Positions 45,955-54,183 of a stretch of DNA of 64,000 nucleotides are shown in pieces. A program made the translations under genes and the position numbers. The stretch covers positions 1 through 64,000 of the forward strand of contig UQMF01000005.1 of the NCBI GenBank assembly GCA_900542145.1, given 5' to 3'. The notes under the pieces are model-generated. The model did not search any database and had not been told where the DNA came from. It worked only from the letters and a program-made list of their open reading frames with translations. Positions within the stretch are counted from its first letter, which is position 1, and the number at the start of each line of letters is the position of its first letter. The stretch comes from an uncultured Oscillospiraceae bacterium (GTDB taxonomy: Bacteria; Bacillota; Clostridia; Oscillospirales; Ruminococcaceae).

Positions 45955-46917
45955 TCAGAAGCTGATTTCGTTTGCGATGTCGTAAAGACGCTTGTCAAAC
46001 GGCTTCTTCATGCTGAGGGCTTCCTGGATATCTACGTCGTAGATCTTGCCGTCCTTCATGCCGACAACGCGGTTGCCGATGCCCTTCTCAAGCAGCTCAA
46101 CTGCGTAATAGCCCATCTCGGACGCAACGACTCTGTCGCGTACTGTGGGGCTGCCGCCTCTCTGAACGTGGCCAAGGATAGTTGCTCTGGACTCAATTCC
46201 GGTTTCCTCATAGATCTTCTTGGCGATCTCTTCGGTGTGACCTACTCCCTCTGCGACGATGACGATGAACTGCTCCTTGCCGTTCTCGCGTGCGGTCCTG
46301 ATCTTTCTGACAACATCTTCCATATTGAACTCAATCTCAGGAACGAGGATAGCGGTAGCGCCGCATGCAACGCCGGTGTTCAGCGCGATATGACCAGCGC
46401 CTCTGCCCATTACCTCAACGACAGCGCAGCGCTCATGGGAGTGAGATGTGTCACGGAGCTTGTCCACCAGTTCCATAACGGTGTTCATTGCAGTGTCATA
46501 GCCGATGGTGTACTCGGAGCACTGGATATCGTTGTCGATCGTGCCAGGCAGACCTACGCAGGGAATACCAGCCTTGGAAAGGTCAGCTGCGCCGCGGAAG
46601 GAACCGTCGCCGCCGATAACAACGATGCCTGCGAAGTTATCTCTTACGCAGATATCCTTTGCCTTGAGGACATATTCCCACTCTCTGAATTCCTTGCAGC
46701 GAGCGGTGAATATCTCTGTGCCGCCTCTCTGGATTATATCGGCAACATCTCTTGTGGTGAGTTCGATCATGTCGTTGTTGAGCAGACCGTTATATCCGCG
46801 GCGGATACCAACGACTCTGAAGCCCTTCTTGATAGCAGCTCTTGTTACGGCGCGAACTGCCGCGTTCATGCCGGGGGCGTCGCCGCCGCTTGTAAGTACG
46901 CCAATTGTCTTCTGCAT
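45955..46917 (-). CDS. pfkA: ATP-dependent 6-phosphofructokinase
   Basis: A 320-residue glycolytic enzyme. MQKTIGVLTSGGDAPGMNAA is the ATP site, GGDGSFRGA near residue 102 binds phosphate, GLPGTIDND near 122 holds the catalytic Asp, and the MGRGAGHIAL and VLGHVQRGGSPT motifs follow. The Gly in GGDGS favours ATP over pyrophosphate use. ATG at 46917 has CGGAGAG upstream. The riboswitch of folT starts about 50 bases after its stop, without a strong terminator between them. Confidence 0.96.
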   Translation of the reverse strand: MQKTIGVLTSGGDAPGMNAAVRAVTRAAIKKGFRVVGIRRGYNGLLNNDMIELTTRDVADIIQRGGTEIFTARCKEFREWEYVLKAKDICVRDNFAGIVVIGGDGSFRGAADLSKAGIPCVGLPGTIDNDIQCSEYTIGYDTAMNTVMELVDKLRDTSHSHERCAVVEVMGRGAGHIALNTGVACGATAILVPEIEFNMEDVVRKIRTARENGKEQFIVIVAEGVGHTEEIAKKIYEETGIESRATILGHVQRGGSPTVRDRVVASEMGYYAVELLEKGIGNRVVGMKDGKIYDVDIQEALSMKKPFDKRLYDIANEISF

Positions 46918-46980
46918 AGTAATTCTCTCCGTTTCATTTATAGTTGCGGTTGAGTCCATTTCTCAATCCTATACATTTAT

Positions 46981-47010
46981 ATTCTACTACAAACTCCCCG
47001 GGATAGTCAA
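46981..47010 (-). promoter_or_regulatory. pfkA promoter
   Basis: Minus strand TTGACT (47005-47010) and TAGAAT (46981-46986), spacer 18. The gene-free stretch 46918-47246 holds this promoter, the divergent thioredoxin promoter, and about 130 bases of A+T-rich DNA in between with no other recognisable site. Confidence 0.7.
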
Positions 47011-47162
47011 GAGTTTTTTCTAAATCAGACAGATTACTTGGAATTATAGTGCTATTTCAACAAAAACGCACACCAAACCAAGCCAAAACTGTGCAAATTC
47101 CGCCACCAGGTAATTATACCCTTTGTATAAAACTATTTTGATATGCCAAACTAAAATTGCAC

Positions 47163-47191
47163 TGGACAAACACCGTATTTTAGTATATAAT
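47163..47191 (+). promoter_or_regulatory. thioredoxin gene promoter
   Basis: TGGACA (47163-47168) and TATAAT (47186-47191), spacer 17. Confidence 0.75.
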
Positions 47192-47246
47192 GAATAAGGG
47201 GGAATCCCCGTCAACAAAACAACTGCCTGAACGGAGGTATGATATT

Positions 47247-47552
47247 ATGGCTGTACTGACGATAACCAAGGAAAATTTCAAGACCGAGATAGTCGAGAGC
47301 GGCAAGCCGGTGCTGCTTGATTTCTGGGCAAGCTGGTGCGCGCCCTGCATGATGCAGTCCCCGGTGGTGGACGCCATCGCGGAGGAGCACCCGGAAATAA
47401 AGGTGGGCAAGGTGAACGTGGACGAGCAGCCGGAGCTGGCTTCCGCGTTTGCGGTGCAGAGCATTCCGACGCTTGTGATAATCCAGGACGGGATCACCAA
47501 GGAGATACTGGTGGGACTGCATTCCAAGGAGCAGATACTTGAGCAGTTCTGA
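47247..47552 (+). CDS. trxA: thioredoxin
   Basis: A 101-residue thioredoxin. The active site is WCAPC (Cys31 and Cys34), with Ala where most thioredoxins have Gly; IPTLVI supplies the cis-proline. It is a cytosolic disulfide reductase. ATG at 47247 follows CGGAGGT; an upstream in-frame ATG at 47190 overlaps the promoter -10 and is rejected. A perfect 13-pair hairpin without a T run (47564-47593) follows. Confidence 0.92.
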   Translation: MAVLTITKENFKTEIVESGKPVLLDFWASWCAPCMMQSPVVDAIAEEHPEIKVGKVNVDEQPELASAFAVQSIPTLVIIQDGITKEILVGLHSKEQILEQF

Positions 47553-47563
47553 ACTGAACGACG

Positions 47564-47593
47564 CAGTGGGCGGATCTCAGGATCCGCCCACTG
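47564..47593 (+). terminator. hairpin after the thioredoxin gene
   Basis: CAGTGGGCGGATC-TCAG-GATCCGCCCACTG, 13 perfect pairs, followed only by ATTTACC. A weak terminator or 3'-end stabiliser. Confidence 0.55.
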
Positions 47594-47655
47594 ATTTACC
47601 CTGCCGCCGGGATACAGGGGTTTCTGAAAATTGTGTGAAAAGCTTCCCGGCAGGG

Positions 47656-47685
47656 TTGACACGGCGATTGCGGCTGTGATATAAT
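47656..47685 (+). promoter_or_regulatory. mgtE promoter
   Basis: TTGACA (47656-47661) and TATAAT (47680-47685), spacer 18. It gives a leader of about 205 bases before the mgtE start. Confidence 0.82.
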
Positions 47686-47699
47686 TTCATGCGGAAATA

Positions 47700-47890
47700 A
47701 ATTATAAAGCGAGGTGAGCAGAGTGAGCACAGGTGACAGTTTCGGGCGAAGTATGCGCTGCCCTTATCTATGGGCGGACGGCTCGCTTTGCCGCCCGGCT
47801 TTTATTGCGGAATAACAGCTGACAAGGGCTGCGCGTATTGCCCGGCGTCACTTTCAATTAGCATTTTACAGATATTAATTGAAAGGTGGT
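47700..47890 (+). ncRNA. long structured 5' leader of mgtE (candidate regulatory RNA)
   Basis: An interrupted long stem pairs 47733-47763 with 47826-47851 (GTGAC/GTCAC, CGGGC/GCCCG, TATGCGC/GCGCGTA, GCCC/GGGC). Inside are a GGGCGG/CCGCCC hairpin (about 47770-47797) and TTATT-GCGG-AATAA (47802-47815). An alternative pairing AAAGCGAG (47706-47713) with CTCGCTTT (47782-47789) is possible. Finally TTTCAATTA (47852-47860) pairs with TAATTGAAA (47876-47884) and covers the start of the ribosome binding site GAAAGGTGG. A magnesium-sensing role is inferred from the gene; I could not match it confidently to the M-box. Confidence 0.55.
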
Positions 47891-47896
47891 ATTGCT

Positions 47897-49327
47897 ATGG
47901 CAATGAACAACGAAAAGGAAATGCTCGTACAGGCTGCGAACAGCATGCCGGACTATGCAGAGCAGATCGCAGAAATGGTGAAGGGGGACCTTTCACCGAA
48001 GACTATCCAGGAGCGCCTGGACAGCTATCACGACGGCGACATCGCGAACGCGGTGCAGCTGCTGGAGCCGACCGGCAGGACGCGGCTGTTCCGGGCGATG
48101 GAGCCGGACAAGCTGGCGGACGTGTTCGAATACATCGAACCGGAGCGTGCGGCGGAATGTCTGGAGCAGGCGGACATCTCAAAGGCTGTCCTCATAATCG
48201 GGAAGATGGAGAGCGACGCCGCGGCAGATGTGCTGAGGGAATTCCCGAAGGACAGGAGAAATCAGGTCATAGGGCTTCTGGACGATGATTTCAGAAGAAA
48301 GATGGAGATGATAGTTTCGTTCGACGAGGACGAAATCGGCAGCCGTATGAGCACCAATTACATCTCGCTGAATTCTGAAATGACCGTGGCAGAGGCTACC
48401 CGGGCGCTGATGACGCAGGCGAAGGAGAACGACAACATCTCCACGCTGTTCGTCACCGCAGAGAACGGGTTCTTCTGCGGCGCGGTGGAGCTTCGCGCAC
48501 TGCTGACGGCGGAGAAGCACGCCATGCTGGCTCCGCTTATCCAGACCAGCTTCCCGTATGTATACGGCGGCGAAAAGACCGAGAGCTGTATCGAGCGGCT
48601 GAAGAACTACTCCGAGAGCAGCGTGCCGGTGCTCGACAGCGGAAACCGTATCCTCGGCGTTATCACGCTGGAGAGCCTGGTGGAAGCCGTGGACGACGAG
48701 ATGGGCGACGACTACGCAAAGCTGGGTGGACTTTCCGCAGAGGAGGATCTCCACGAACCGCTTTCTGCAAGCCTGAAAAAGCGGATGCCCTGGCTTCTGG
48801 TGCTTCTGGTGCTGGGAATGGCGGTTTCCGGAGTTGTCGGTGCGTTCGAGAAGGTGGTTTCGCAGCTGACAATAATCATGGCGTTCCAGTCGCTTATTCT
48901 GGATATGGCGGGCAACGTGGGGACGCAGTCCCTGGCGGTGACTATCCGCGTGCTGATGGACAAGGACCTCACCCCCGGCAAGAAATTCCGGCTCGTGTGC
49001 AAGGAAATGCGCGTGGGACTCTTCTGCGGCCTTATCCTCGGCGTGCTGTCGATCCTCTTCGTGGGACTATACATCATGCTGGCGAAAGGGTATCCGGCTT
49101 CCTTTGCGTTCGCCGTTTCCCTGTGCATTGGCGCGGCGCTCATGCTGGCAATGCTGATATCCAGCGGCGTGGGCACGCTGGTTCCGATATTCTTCAAGAA
49201 GATCGGAGTTGACCCGGCGGTGGCTTCCGGTCCGCTGATCACCACGGTGAACGACCTCGTGGCTGTAGTTACCTACTACGGACTGAGCTGGCTGCTCCTG
49301 CTTCAGGTGCTTCACCTGGGCGACTGA
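47897..49327 (+). CDS. mgtE: magnesium transporter MgtE
   Basis: A 476-residue MgtE family channel/transporter. The N-terminal superhelical domain (about residues 1-130) has PEDR-type repeats (LRAMEPDKLADVFEYIEPE). Two CBS domains (about 135-260) sense cytosolic magnesium. The C-terminal membrane part has five helices, with GNVGTQSLAV and the late GVDPAVASGPLITTVND motif that lines the pore. ATG at 47897 follows AAAGGTGG; a TTG at 47879 is less likely. A structured leader precedes it and a terminator follows. Confidence 0.95.
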   Translation: MAMNNEKEMLVQAANSMPDYAEQIAEMVKGDLSPKTIQERLDSYHDGDIANAVQLLEPTGRTRLFRAMEPDKLADVFEYIEPERAAECLEQADISKAVLIIGKMESDAAADVLREFPKDRRNQVIGLLDDDFRRKMEMIVSFDEDEIGSRMSTNYISLNSEMTVAEATRALMTQAKENDNISTLFVTAENGFFCGAVELRALLTAEKHAMLAPLIQTSFPYVYGGEKTESCIERLKNYSESSVPVLDSGNRILGVITLESLVEAVDDEMGDDYAKLGGLSAEEDLHEPLSASLKKRMPWLLVLLVLGMAVSGVVGAFEKVVSQLTIIMAFQSLILDMAGNVGTQSLAVTIRVLMDKDLTPGKKFRLVCKEMRVGLFCGLILGVLSILFVGLYIMLAKGYPASFAFAVSLCIGAALMLAMLISSGVGTLVPIFFKKIGVDPAVASGPLITTVNDLVAVVTYYGLSWLLLLQVLHLGD

Positions 49328-49345
49328 TGTCTGATAATGATACTT

Positions 49346-49389
49346 TCCCCGGCTGGATAGTGATATCCTGCCGGGGATCTGTGTTTTCT
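49346..49389 (+). terminator. intrinsic terminator after mgtE
   Basis: TCCCCGGC (49346-49353) pairs with GCCGGGGA (49370-49377), with inner GGATA/TATCC, then TCTGTGTTTTCTT. Confidence 0.75.
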
Positions 49390-49400
49390 TGAAAAATATA

Positions 49401-49429
49401 TTGCCACCCGGCGGATTTTGTGTTATAAT
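49401..49429 (+). promoter_or_regulatory. promoter of the DUF1015 gene
   Basis: TTGCCA (49401-49406), TATAAT (49424-49429), spacer 17. Confidence 0.78.
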
Positions 49430-49488
49430 TGAGGTGGAATTATTCCGCAGAAATTGTGGAAATACTCACCATGAAAGGAATTACACCC

Positions 49489-50742
49489 ATGACAGCATTC
49501 ACATCAGCAGATATACTCCTCCCGAAGCTGGACGCCGAGGGAATGACCAAGTGGTCGGTAGTTGCGTGCGACCAGTACACAAGCGAGCCGGAATACTGGG
49601 CACAGACCGCGGAGATCGCCGGGGACGCACCCTCCACGCTGAACCTCATCTTCCCGGAGGTCTATCTGGAGCAGTCCGGCGCTGACGAGCGTATTGCGAA
49701 GATAAACAGGACCATGCAGGAGTACCTCGACAAGGGCCTTTTCAACGAGTATAAGTCCGCGCTGATACTCATGTGCCGCACCCAGGCGGACGGAAAGGTG
49801 CGCACCGGATTAGTCGGCGCCATCGACCTGGAGCAGTACGACTACAACAAGGGCAGCAAGTCCCAGGTGCGCGCTACCGAGGCGACCGTTGCCTCCCGTA
49901 TTCCGCCGCGCGTGAAGATACGCCGCGACGCCGCGCTGGAGCTTCCGCACATCATGATACTTATTGACGACGTGAAGCGCACCGTTATCGAGCCGTTGGA
50001 GACAAAGCGAGATCAGCTCACCAAGCTGTATGACTTCGACCTCATGCAGAACGGCGGACACCTCGAGGGCTGGCTGGTGGACGGCGACCACGCCAGGGAG
50101 GTATTCGCGGCGCTGGACAAGCTTGCGGACAAGGAGGACTTCAACAAGCGCTACGGACTGACCGGCGAGGAAGTACTGCTGTACGCGATGGGCGACGGGA
50201 ATCATTCCCTTGCAACCGCCAAGGAATGCTACGAGCAGAAGAAGCGCGAGGGCGCTCCCGAAGCTGCACTGGCACGCTATGCGCTCGCGGAGGTAGTGAA
50301 TCTCCACAGCGAAGCGCTGGAGTTCGAGGCTATCCACAGAGTTGTCACCGACGCCGATACGGATAAGCTGATGGCGGACATGACCGCCGCGCTGAAGCTC
50401 GCCGAGGGCACCTCAGGTCAGAGTTTCACAGTGCTGCTGAACGGCATAAGAAAGCAGTACTCCGTTGGCGCGCCCACCGCAAATCTGACTGTCGGCAGCT
50501 TACAGATGTTCCTGGACAAGTGGCTCTGCGAGAATGCAGGTAAGATAGACTATATCCACGGCGAGGACGTTGTGGAGAACCTTTCTTCCGCAAAGGGAAG
50601 CATAGGATTCCTGCTGCCCTCCATGACCAAGGAGGAGTTGTTCCCGACCGTTATCAAGGACGGCGCGCTCCCCAGAAAGACCTTCTCCATGGGACACGCC
50701 CACGACAAGCGCTTCTATTGCGAGGCAAGAAAGATCAGGTGA
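49489..50742 (+). CDS. DUF1015 family protein
   Basis: A 417-residue cytosolic protein of the DUF1015 family, function unknown. Family features seen: the N-terminal ADILLPK and WSVVACDQYTSEPEYW, the central region with KIRRDAALELPHIMIL, and DGNHSLATAKECYE near residue 240, which looks like a catalytic or ligand loop. ATG at 49489 follows AAAGGA by eight bases; earlier in-frame starts at 49429 and 49471 lack a site. The serine hydrolase follows 10 bases later, so the two are probably an operon. Confidence 0.82.
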   Translation: MTAFTSADILLPKLDAEGMTKWSVVACDQYTSEPEYWAQTAEIAGDAPSTLNLIFPEVYLEQSGADERIAKINRTMQEYLDKGLFNEYKSALILMCRTQADGKVRTGLVGAIDLEQYDYNKGSKSQVRATEATVASRIPPRVKIRRDAALELPHIMILIDDVKRTVIEPLETKRDQLTKLYDFDLMQNGGHLEGWLVDGDHAREVFAALDKLADKEDFNKRYGLTGEEVLLYAMGDGNHSLATAKECYEQKKREGAPEAALARYALAEVVNLHSEALEFEAIHRVVTDADTDKLMADMTAALKLAEGTSGQSFTVLLNGIRKQYSVGAPTANLTVGSLQMFLDKWLCENAGKIDYIHGEDVVENLSSAKGSIGFLLPSMTKEELFPTVIKDGALPRKTFSMGHAHDKRFYCEARKIR

Positions 50743-50752
50743 GGGAAATCAG

Positions 50753-51925
50753 ATGAACCTTGTTAAACTTGAACAGATATCCGATATGCTGCGCTCCCAG
50801 GTGGAGAGCGGCGCAATAAAGGGCGGCTCCGCCTACGTCCTGAAAAACGGCAGACCCATATTCCGCATGAACGCCGGAATGGCGGACGAAGCGCGCGGAA
50901 TAAAGTGGACGAACGACACCATCGTGCGGCTGTATTCCCTGACGAAGCCCATAACCGCGGCGGCTGCGATGATACTTCTCGACCGCGGCAAGCTGGACCT
51001 TTTCGACAAGGTGAGCTGGTTCATTCCGGGATTCCGGGAACAGACGGTGCTCACCGAAAACGGCAGAGTTCCCGCCGGCAGGGAGGTCTGCGTGAAGGAC
51101 CTGCTGGATATGACCTCCGGGCTGTGCTATCCGGACAGGAGCACGCCTGCCGGCAGCGTCATGCAGGACCTCTACGACAAGATCTGCGAGGAAGTTGCCG
51201 CCGGGAATCCTGCTGACACCATGGACTACGCCAACAGGATAGGGCAGCAGTCGCTGGCGTTCCACCCGGGGGATCAGTGGCAGTACGGGACTTCCGCGGA
51301 CATACTTGGCGCAGTCATTGAGGCAGTGTCCGGCAAGAAGTTCGGTGACTTCCTGAAGGAGGAGCTTTTCGAGCCGCTGGGAATGATGGATACGGATTTC
51401 TGGGTCCCCGAGGAAAAGCTGGGCAGGTTCGCTGAGAACTACCAGGAAGAGGACGGAAAGCTGATCCCCTGCCTGTGGCAGCACCTGGGACTGACCTACC
51501 TGTGCAGGAAGCCCCCGGAGTTCCAGTCCGGCGGCGCGGGGCTGTGCTCCACCATGGACGACTACGCGGCGTTTGCTGAAATGCTGCTGAACGAGGGCGT
51601 ATACAACGGCAGACGTATCCTCAGCAGGAACGCGGTCAGATACATGACATCAAACCAGCTTACACAGCATCAGTTGCGGACATGCGACTGGGATCAGTGC
51701 ACAGGCTACGGATATGGCAATCTCATGCGTATCGCCACTGAGGAGGGCAAGCCGGGTATTTCCGCGCACCCCGGCGAGTACGGCTGGGACGGCTGGCTTG
51801 GCTGTTTCTGGGCGAACGACCCCAGGGACGGCTACACGTTCCTGTACTTTATCCAGCGCTGCGGCGGACTCGGCGTGCGTCCGCTCAGAATGATCAAGCA
51901 GATCGTCTACAGCGCCGAGGACTGA
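50753..51925 (+). CDS. serine hydrolase, class C beta-lactamase/penicillin-binding-like
   Basis: A 390-residue protein with the serine beta-lactamase fold (Beta-lactamase PF00144). The SxxK motif is SLTK near residue 62, the Tyr motif is YGTSADILGAV near residue 178, and a HxG-type motif is expected in the C-terminal AHPGEYGWDG. There is no signal peptide, so it is likely a cytosolic esterase or peptidase rather than a resistance enzyme. GTGAGGG precedes the ATG. It probably shares the transcript of the DUF1015 gene. Confidence 0.83.
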   Translation: MNLVKLEQISDMLRSQVESGAIKGGSAYVLKNGRPIFRMNAGMADEARGIKWTNDTIVRLYSLTKPITAAAAMILLDRGKLDLFDKVSWFIPGFREQTVLTENGRVPAGREVCVKDLLDMTSGLCYPDRSTPAGSVMQDLYDKICEEVAAGNPADTMDYANRIGQQSLAFHPGDQWQYGTSADILGAVIEAVSGKKFGDFLKEELFEPLGMMDTDFWVPEEKLGRFAENYQEEDGKLIPCLWQHLGLTYLCRKPPEFQSGGAGLCSTMDDYAAFAEMLLNEGVYNGRRILSRNAVRYMTSNQLTQHQLRTCDWDQCTGYGYGNLMRIATEEGKPGISAHPGEYGWDGWLGCFWANDPRDGYTFLYFIQRCGGLGVRPLRMIKQIVYSAED

Positions 51926-51997
51926 TTTCAGAGGTTCCCTGTAACAAAAGCTATAAAAAATCCAGCAAAACACTGGGACGTATTGTAAAATCCACTA

Positions 51998-52026
51998 TTG
52001 ACTTTTCTTGTGTTTTATTATATAAT
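51998..52026 (+). promoter_or_regulatory. promoter of the single-domain response regulator
   Basis: TTGACT (51998-52003), TATAAT (52021-52026), spacer 17. Confidence 0.82.
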
Positions 52027-52102
52027 TATAGATAATGCAACGCAGGTTATGCATTGGCTGTTTTTGCAGCAAAAAAGGGAGAGAAATACGGAGGGGATAT
52101 TC

Positions 52103-52552
52103 ATGGAGGAACGCAATACTCTGCTGATAGTTGATGATTTCGAGTTCAACCGGCTCATGCTGAGCGATACCTTCAGTGACCGCAGGGTCATAGAGGCGGA
52201 GAACGGCAAGCGCGCCATCGAGGAGTTTGAGAAGAACAAGGATAAGCTGTGCGCAGTACTGCTGGATATAATGATGCCGGTCATGGACGGCTTCGGCGTG
52301 CTGGAATACCTGGTGGATAACAAATACATAGACGATATCCCGGTGTTCATCATCAGCGCCGATACCTCGGACAAATCCCTTTCGAGAGCGTATGACCTGG
52401 GCGCGGCTGACGTTATTGCAAAGCCTTTTAATATCCGCTTCGTCCGCAGACGTATCAACAACATCATCGAGCTTTACAGCCAGCGCCGTTATCTGAACAT
52501 GCTGGTCAGGGAAAAGGGAATTGAGCTTCCTTTTGTAAAGAACAAAAAGTAA
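52103..52552 (+). CDS. single-domain response regulator (receiver only)
   Basis: A 149-residue receiver domain with a short helical basic tail (about residues 125-149) and no output domain. The phosphorylation site is complete: Asp11-Asp12 in LLIVDDFE, Asp55 in LLDIMMPVMDG, a Ser/Thr in FIISADTS and Lys in IAKPFN. Such CheY-like proteins act by protein contacts. No histidine kinase is adjacent. ATG at 52103 has CGGAGGGG upstream; a longer frame from 51998 overlaps the promoter. Confidence 0.88.
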   Translation: MEERNTLLIVDDFEFNRLMLSDTFSDRRVIEAENGKRAIEEFEKNKDKLCAVLLDIMMPVMDGFGVLEYLVDNKYIDDIPVFIISADTSDKSLSRAYDLGAADVIAKPFNIRFVRRRINNIIELYSQRRYLNMLVREKGIELPFVKNKK

Positions 52553-52556
52553 CGTC

Positions 52557-52592
52557 AATACAGCGTGCTCCGGTACGCTGTATTATTTTTTG
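52557..52592 (+). terminator. intrinsic terminator after the response regulator
   Basis: AATACAGCGT (52557-52566) pairs with ACGCTGTATT (52575-52584), followed by ATTTTTT. Confidence 0.85.
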
Positions 52593-52611
52593 CAGGATTT
52601 ACAAAAAAGGC

Positions 52612-52640
52612 TTGCAAAAAAAGCGTCCATATGTTATAAT
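52612..52640 (+). promoter_or_regulatory. promoter of the aminotransferase gene
   Basis: TTGCAA (52612-52617), TATAAT (52635-52640), spacer 17. Confidence 0.78.
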
Positions 52641-52706
52641 AAAAGCATATGGGCGCGGGATTGATATGCGCACGATAAACTGACAGCGTAAAGAGAGGAT
52701 AACACA

Positions 52707-53984
52707 ATGCTTTATTCACAGATGAGCAAGGAACAGCTTCAGGCGGAAAAGACAGCGCTTGAAAAGCAGTATGCAGACTTCAAGGCAAAGGGACTGAAGC
52801 TGGATATGTCCAGAGGTAAGCCTGCCCCCGAGCAGCTCAACCTTTCACTGGATATGCTGCTGCACTGCCTGGACGGTGACTACAAGTCCAGCAACGGCAT
52901 CGACTGCCGCAACTACGGCGTTCTGGACGGAATCCCCGAGGCGAAGGCTCTGTTCCAGGAGATGCTCGGCGTTTCCGCTGACGAGGTGATCGTAGGCGGC
53001 AACTCCAGCTTACAGATGATGTACGACACCATTATCCGTGCACTCCAGCTTGGCGTTCTCGGCAGCGAGAAGCCCTGGTGCAGATACGATCATGTGAAGT
53101 TCCTGTGCCCGGCTCCGGGTTACGACAGACACTTCGCTATCTGCCAGGCGCTCGGCATCGAGATGATCACCGTTGATTACAAGGAGGACGGTCCCGATAT
53201 GGATACCATCGAGAAGCTGGTATCCGAGGACGAGGAGATCAAGGGTATCTGGTGCGTTCCGATGTACTCCAACCCGACCGGCATCACCTACTCCGACGAG
53301 GTGGTAAAGCGTTTCGCTAACCTCAAGCCCAGGGCTAAGGACTTCCGTATCTTCTGGGACAACGCGTACTGCGTACACCACCTTTCCGAGAATCACGACC
53401 ACCTGCTGAACATCATTGAGGAGTGCAAGAAGGCTGGCAATCCGAACATGGTATTCGAGTTCACCTCCACTTCCAAGATATCCTTCCCCGGCGGCGGACT
53501 TGCGGTAGTTGCGGCAAGCAAGGAGAACATCGACTTCATCAAGAGCCAGATGACATATCAGACTATCGGCTTTGATAAGCTGAATCAGCTGCGCCACGCA
53601 AAGTACTTCAAGAATTTCGAGAGCATAAGCGAGCACATGAAGCACCATGCGGCTATAATCCGCCCGAAGTTCGACGTAGTGCTCTACATGCTGGATAAGG
53701 AGATCGAGCCTCTGGGAATCGGCAAGTGGAACAAGCCCAACGGCGGCTACTTCATTTCCTTTGACGCGCTCCCCGGCTGCGCAAAGCGCATTGTTTCCCT
53801 CGCTAAGGAGGCAGGCGTTGTAATGACCGGCGCCGGCGCTACATTCCCCTATGGCAAGGACCCCAAGGACAGCAATATCCGTATCGCTCCGACATTCCCG
53901 TCCGTTGACGAGCTTCGTCAGGCTATGGAGATCTTCTGCGTTTGTGTAAAGCTTGCAAGCGCTGAGGTACTGCTGAACAAGTAA
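52707..53984 (+). CDS. PLP-dependent aminotransferase, aspartate aminotransferase type (PF12897-like)
   Basis: A 425-residue fold-type I aminotransferase. The glycine loop GGNSSLQMMYD near residue 97, PMYSNPTG near 188, WDNAYCVHHL near 213 and the PLP-lysine motif TSTSKISFPGGG near 252 are all visible. The N-terminal DMSRGKPAPEQL and LDGIPEAKALF match the subgroup 1c aspartate-type enzymes common in Clostridia. The amino donor is predicted to be aspartate or alanine, with moderate certainty. AGAGAGGA precedes the ATG. Confidence 0.85.
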   Translation: MLYSQMSKEQLQAEKTALEKQYADFKAKGLKLDMSRGKPAPEQLNLSLDMLLHCLDGDYKSSNGIDCRNYGVLDGIPEAKALFQEMLGVSADEVIVGGNSSLQMMYDTIIRALQLGVLGSEKPWCRYDHVKFLCPAPGYDRHFAICQALGIEMITVDYKEDGPDMDTIEKLVSEDEEIKGIWCVPMYSNPTGITYSDEVVKRFANLKPRAKDFRIFWDNAYCVHHLSENHDHLLNIIEECKKAGNPNMVFEFTSTSKISFPGGGLAVVAASKENIDFIKSQMTYQTIGFDKLNQLRHAKYFKNFESISEHMKHHAAIIRPKFDVVLYMLDKEIEPLGIGKWNKPNGGYFISFDALPGCAKRIVSLAKEAGVVMTGAGATFPYGKDPKDSNIRIAPTFPSVDELRQAMEIFCVCVKLASAEVLLNK

Positions 53985-54001
53985 TTCAAGATGTACATAT
54001 T

Positions 54002-54034
54002 AAATCCGTGGGCACTCGCTCACGGATTTTTCTT
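54002..54034 (+). terminator. intrinsic terminator after the aminotransferase gene
   Basis: AAATCCGTG (54002-54010) pairs with CACGGATTT (54021-54029), followed by TTCTT. Confidence 0.82.
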
Positions 54035-54067
54035 ATAAAATTTCAGATAAAATATTGCGTAATCCTG

Positions 54068-54096
54068 TTGAATTTTTTCGTCACATATGCTATAAT
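54068..54096 (+). promoter_or_regulatory. promoter of the GH27-GH26 operon
   Basis: TTGAAT (54068-54073), TATAAT (54091-54096), spacer 17. A perfect 14-base palindrome lies 17 bases downstream of the -10 box. Confidence 0.75.
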
Positions 54097-54113
54097 GGCA
54101 GTGAAATAACTTT

Positions 54114-54127
54114 GATTTAGCTAAATC
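54114..54127. promoter_or_regulatory. 14-base palindrome downstream of the GH27 promoter (candidate operator)
   Basis: GATTTAG followed by CTAAATC, a perfect dyad starting about ten bases after the expected transcription start, a usual place for a repressor. No regulator gene is adjacent. Confidence 0.5.
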
Positions 54128-54183
54128 GAGGAGTAAATTCAAGTAACAGAACATATTGCTTAACTGACTTTAAGGAGAAATCA

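Noticed and set aside
47709..47890. M-box magnesium riboswitch before mgtE
   Set aside because: AGGTGAG near the 5' end resembles the M-box start, but other core elements are not matched well enough by eye; kept as an unassigned structured leader.
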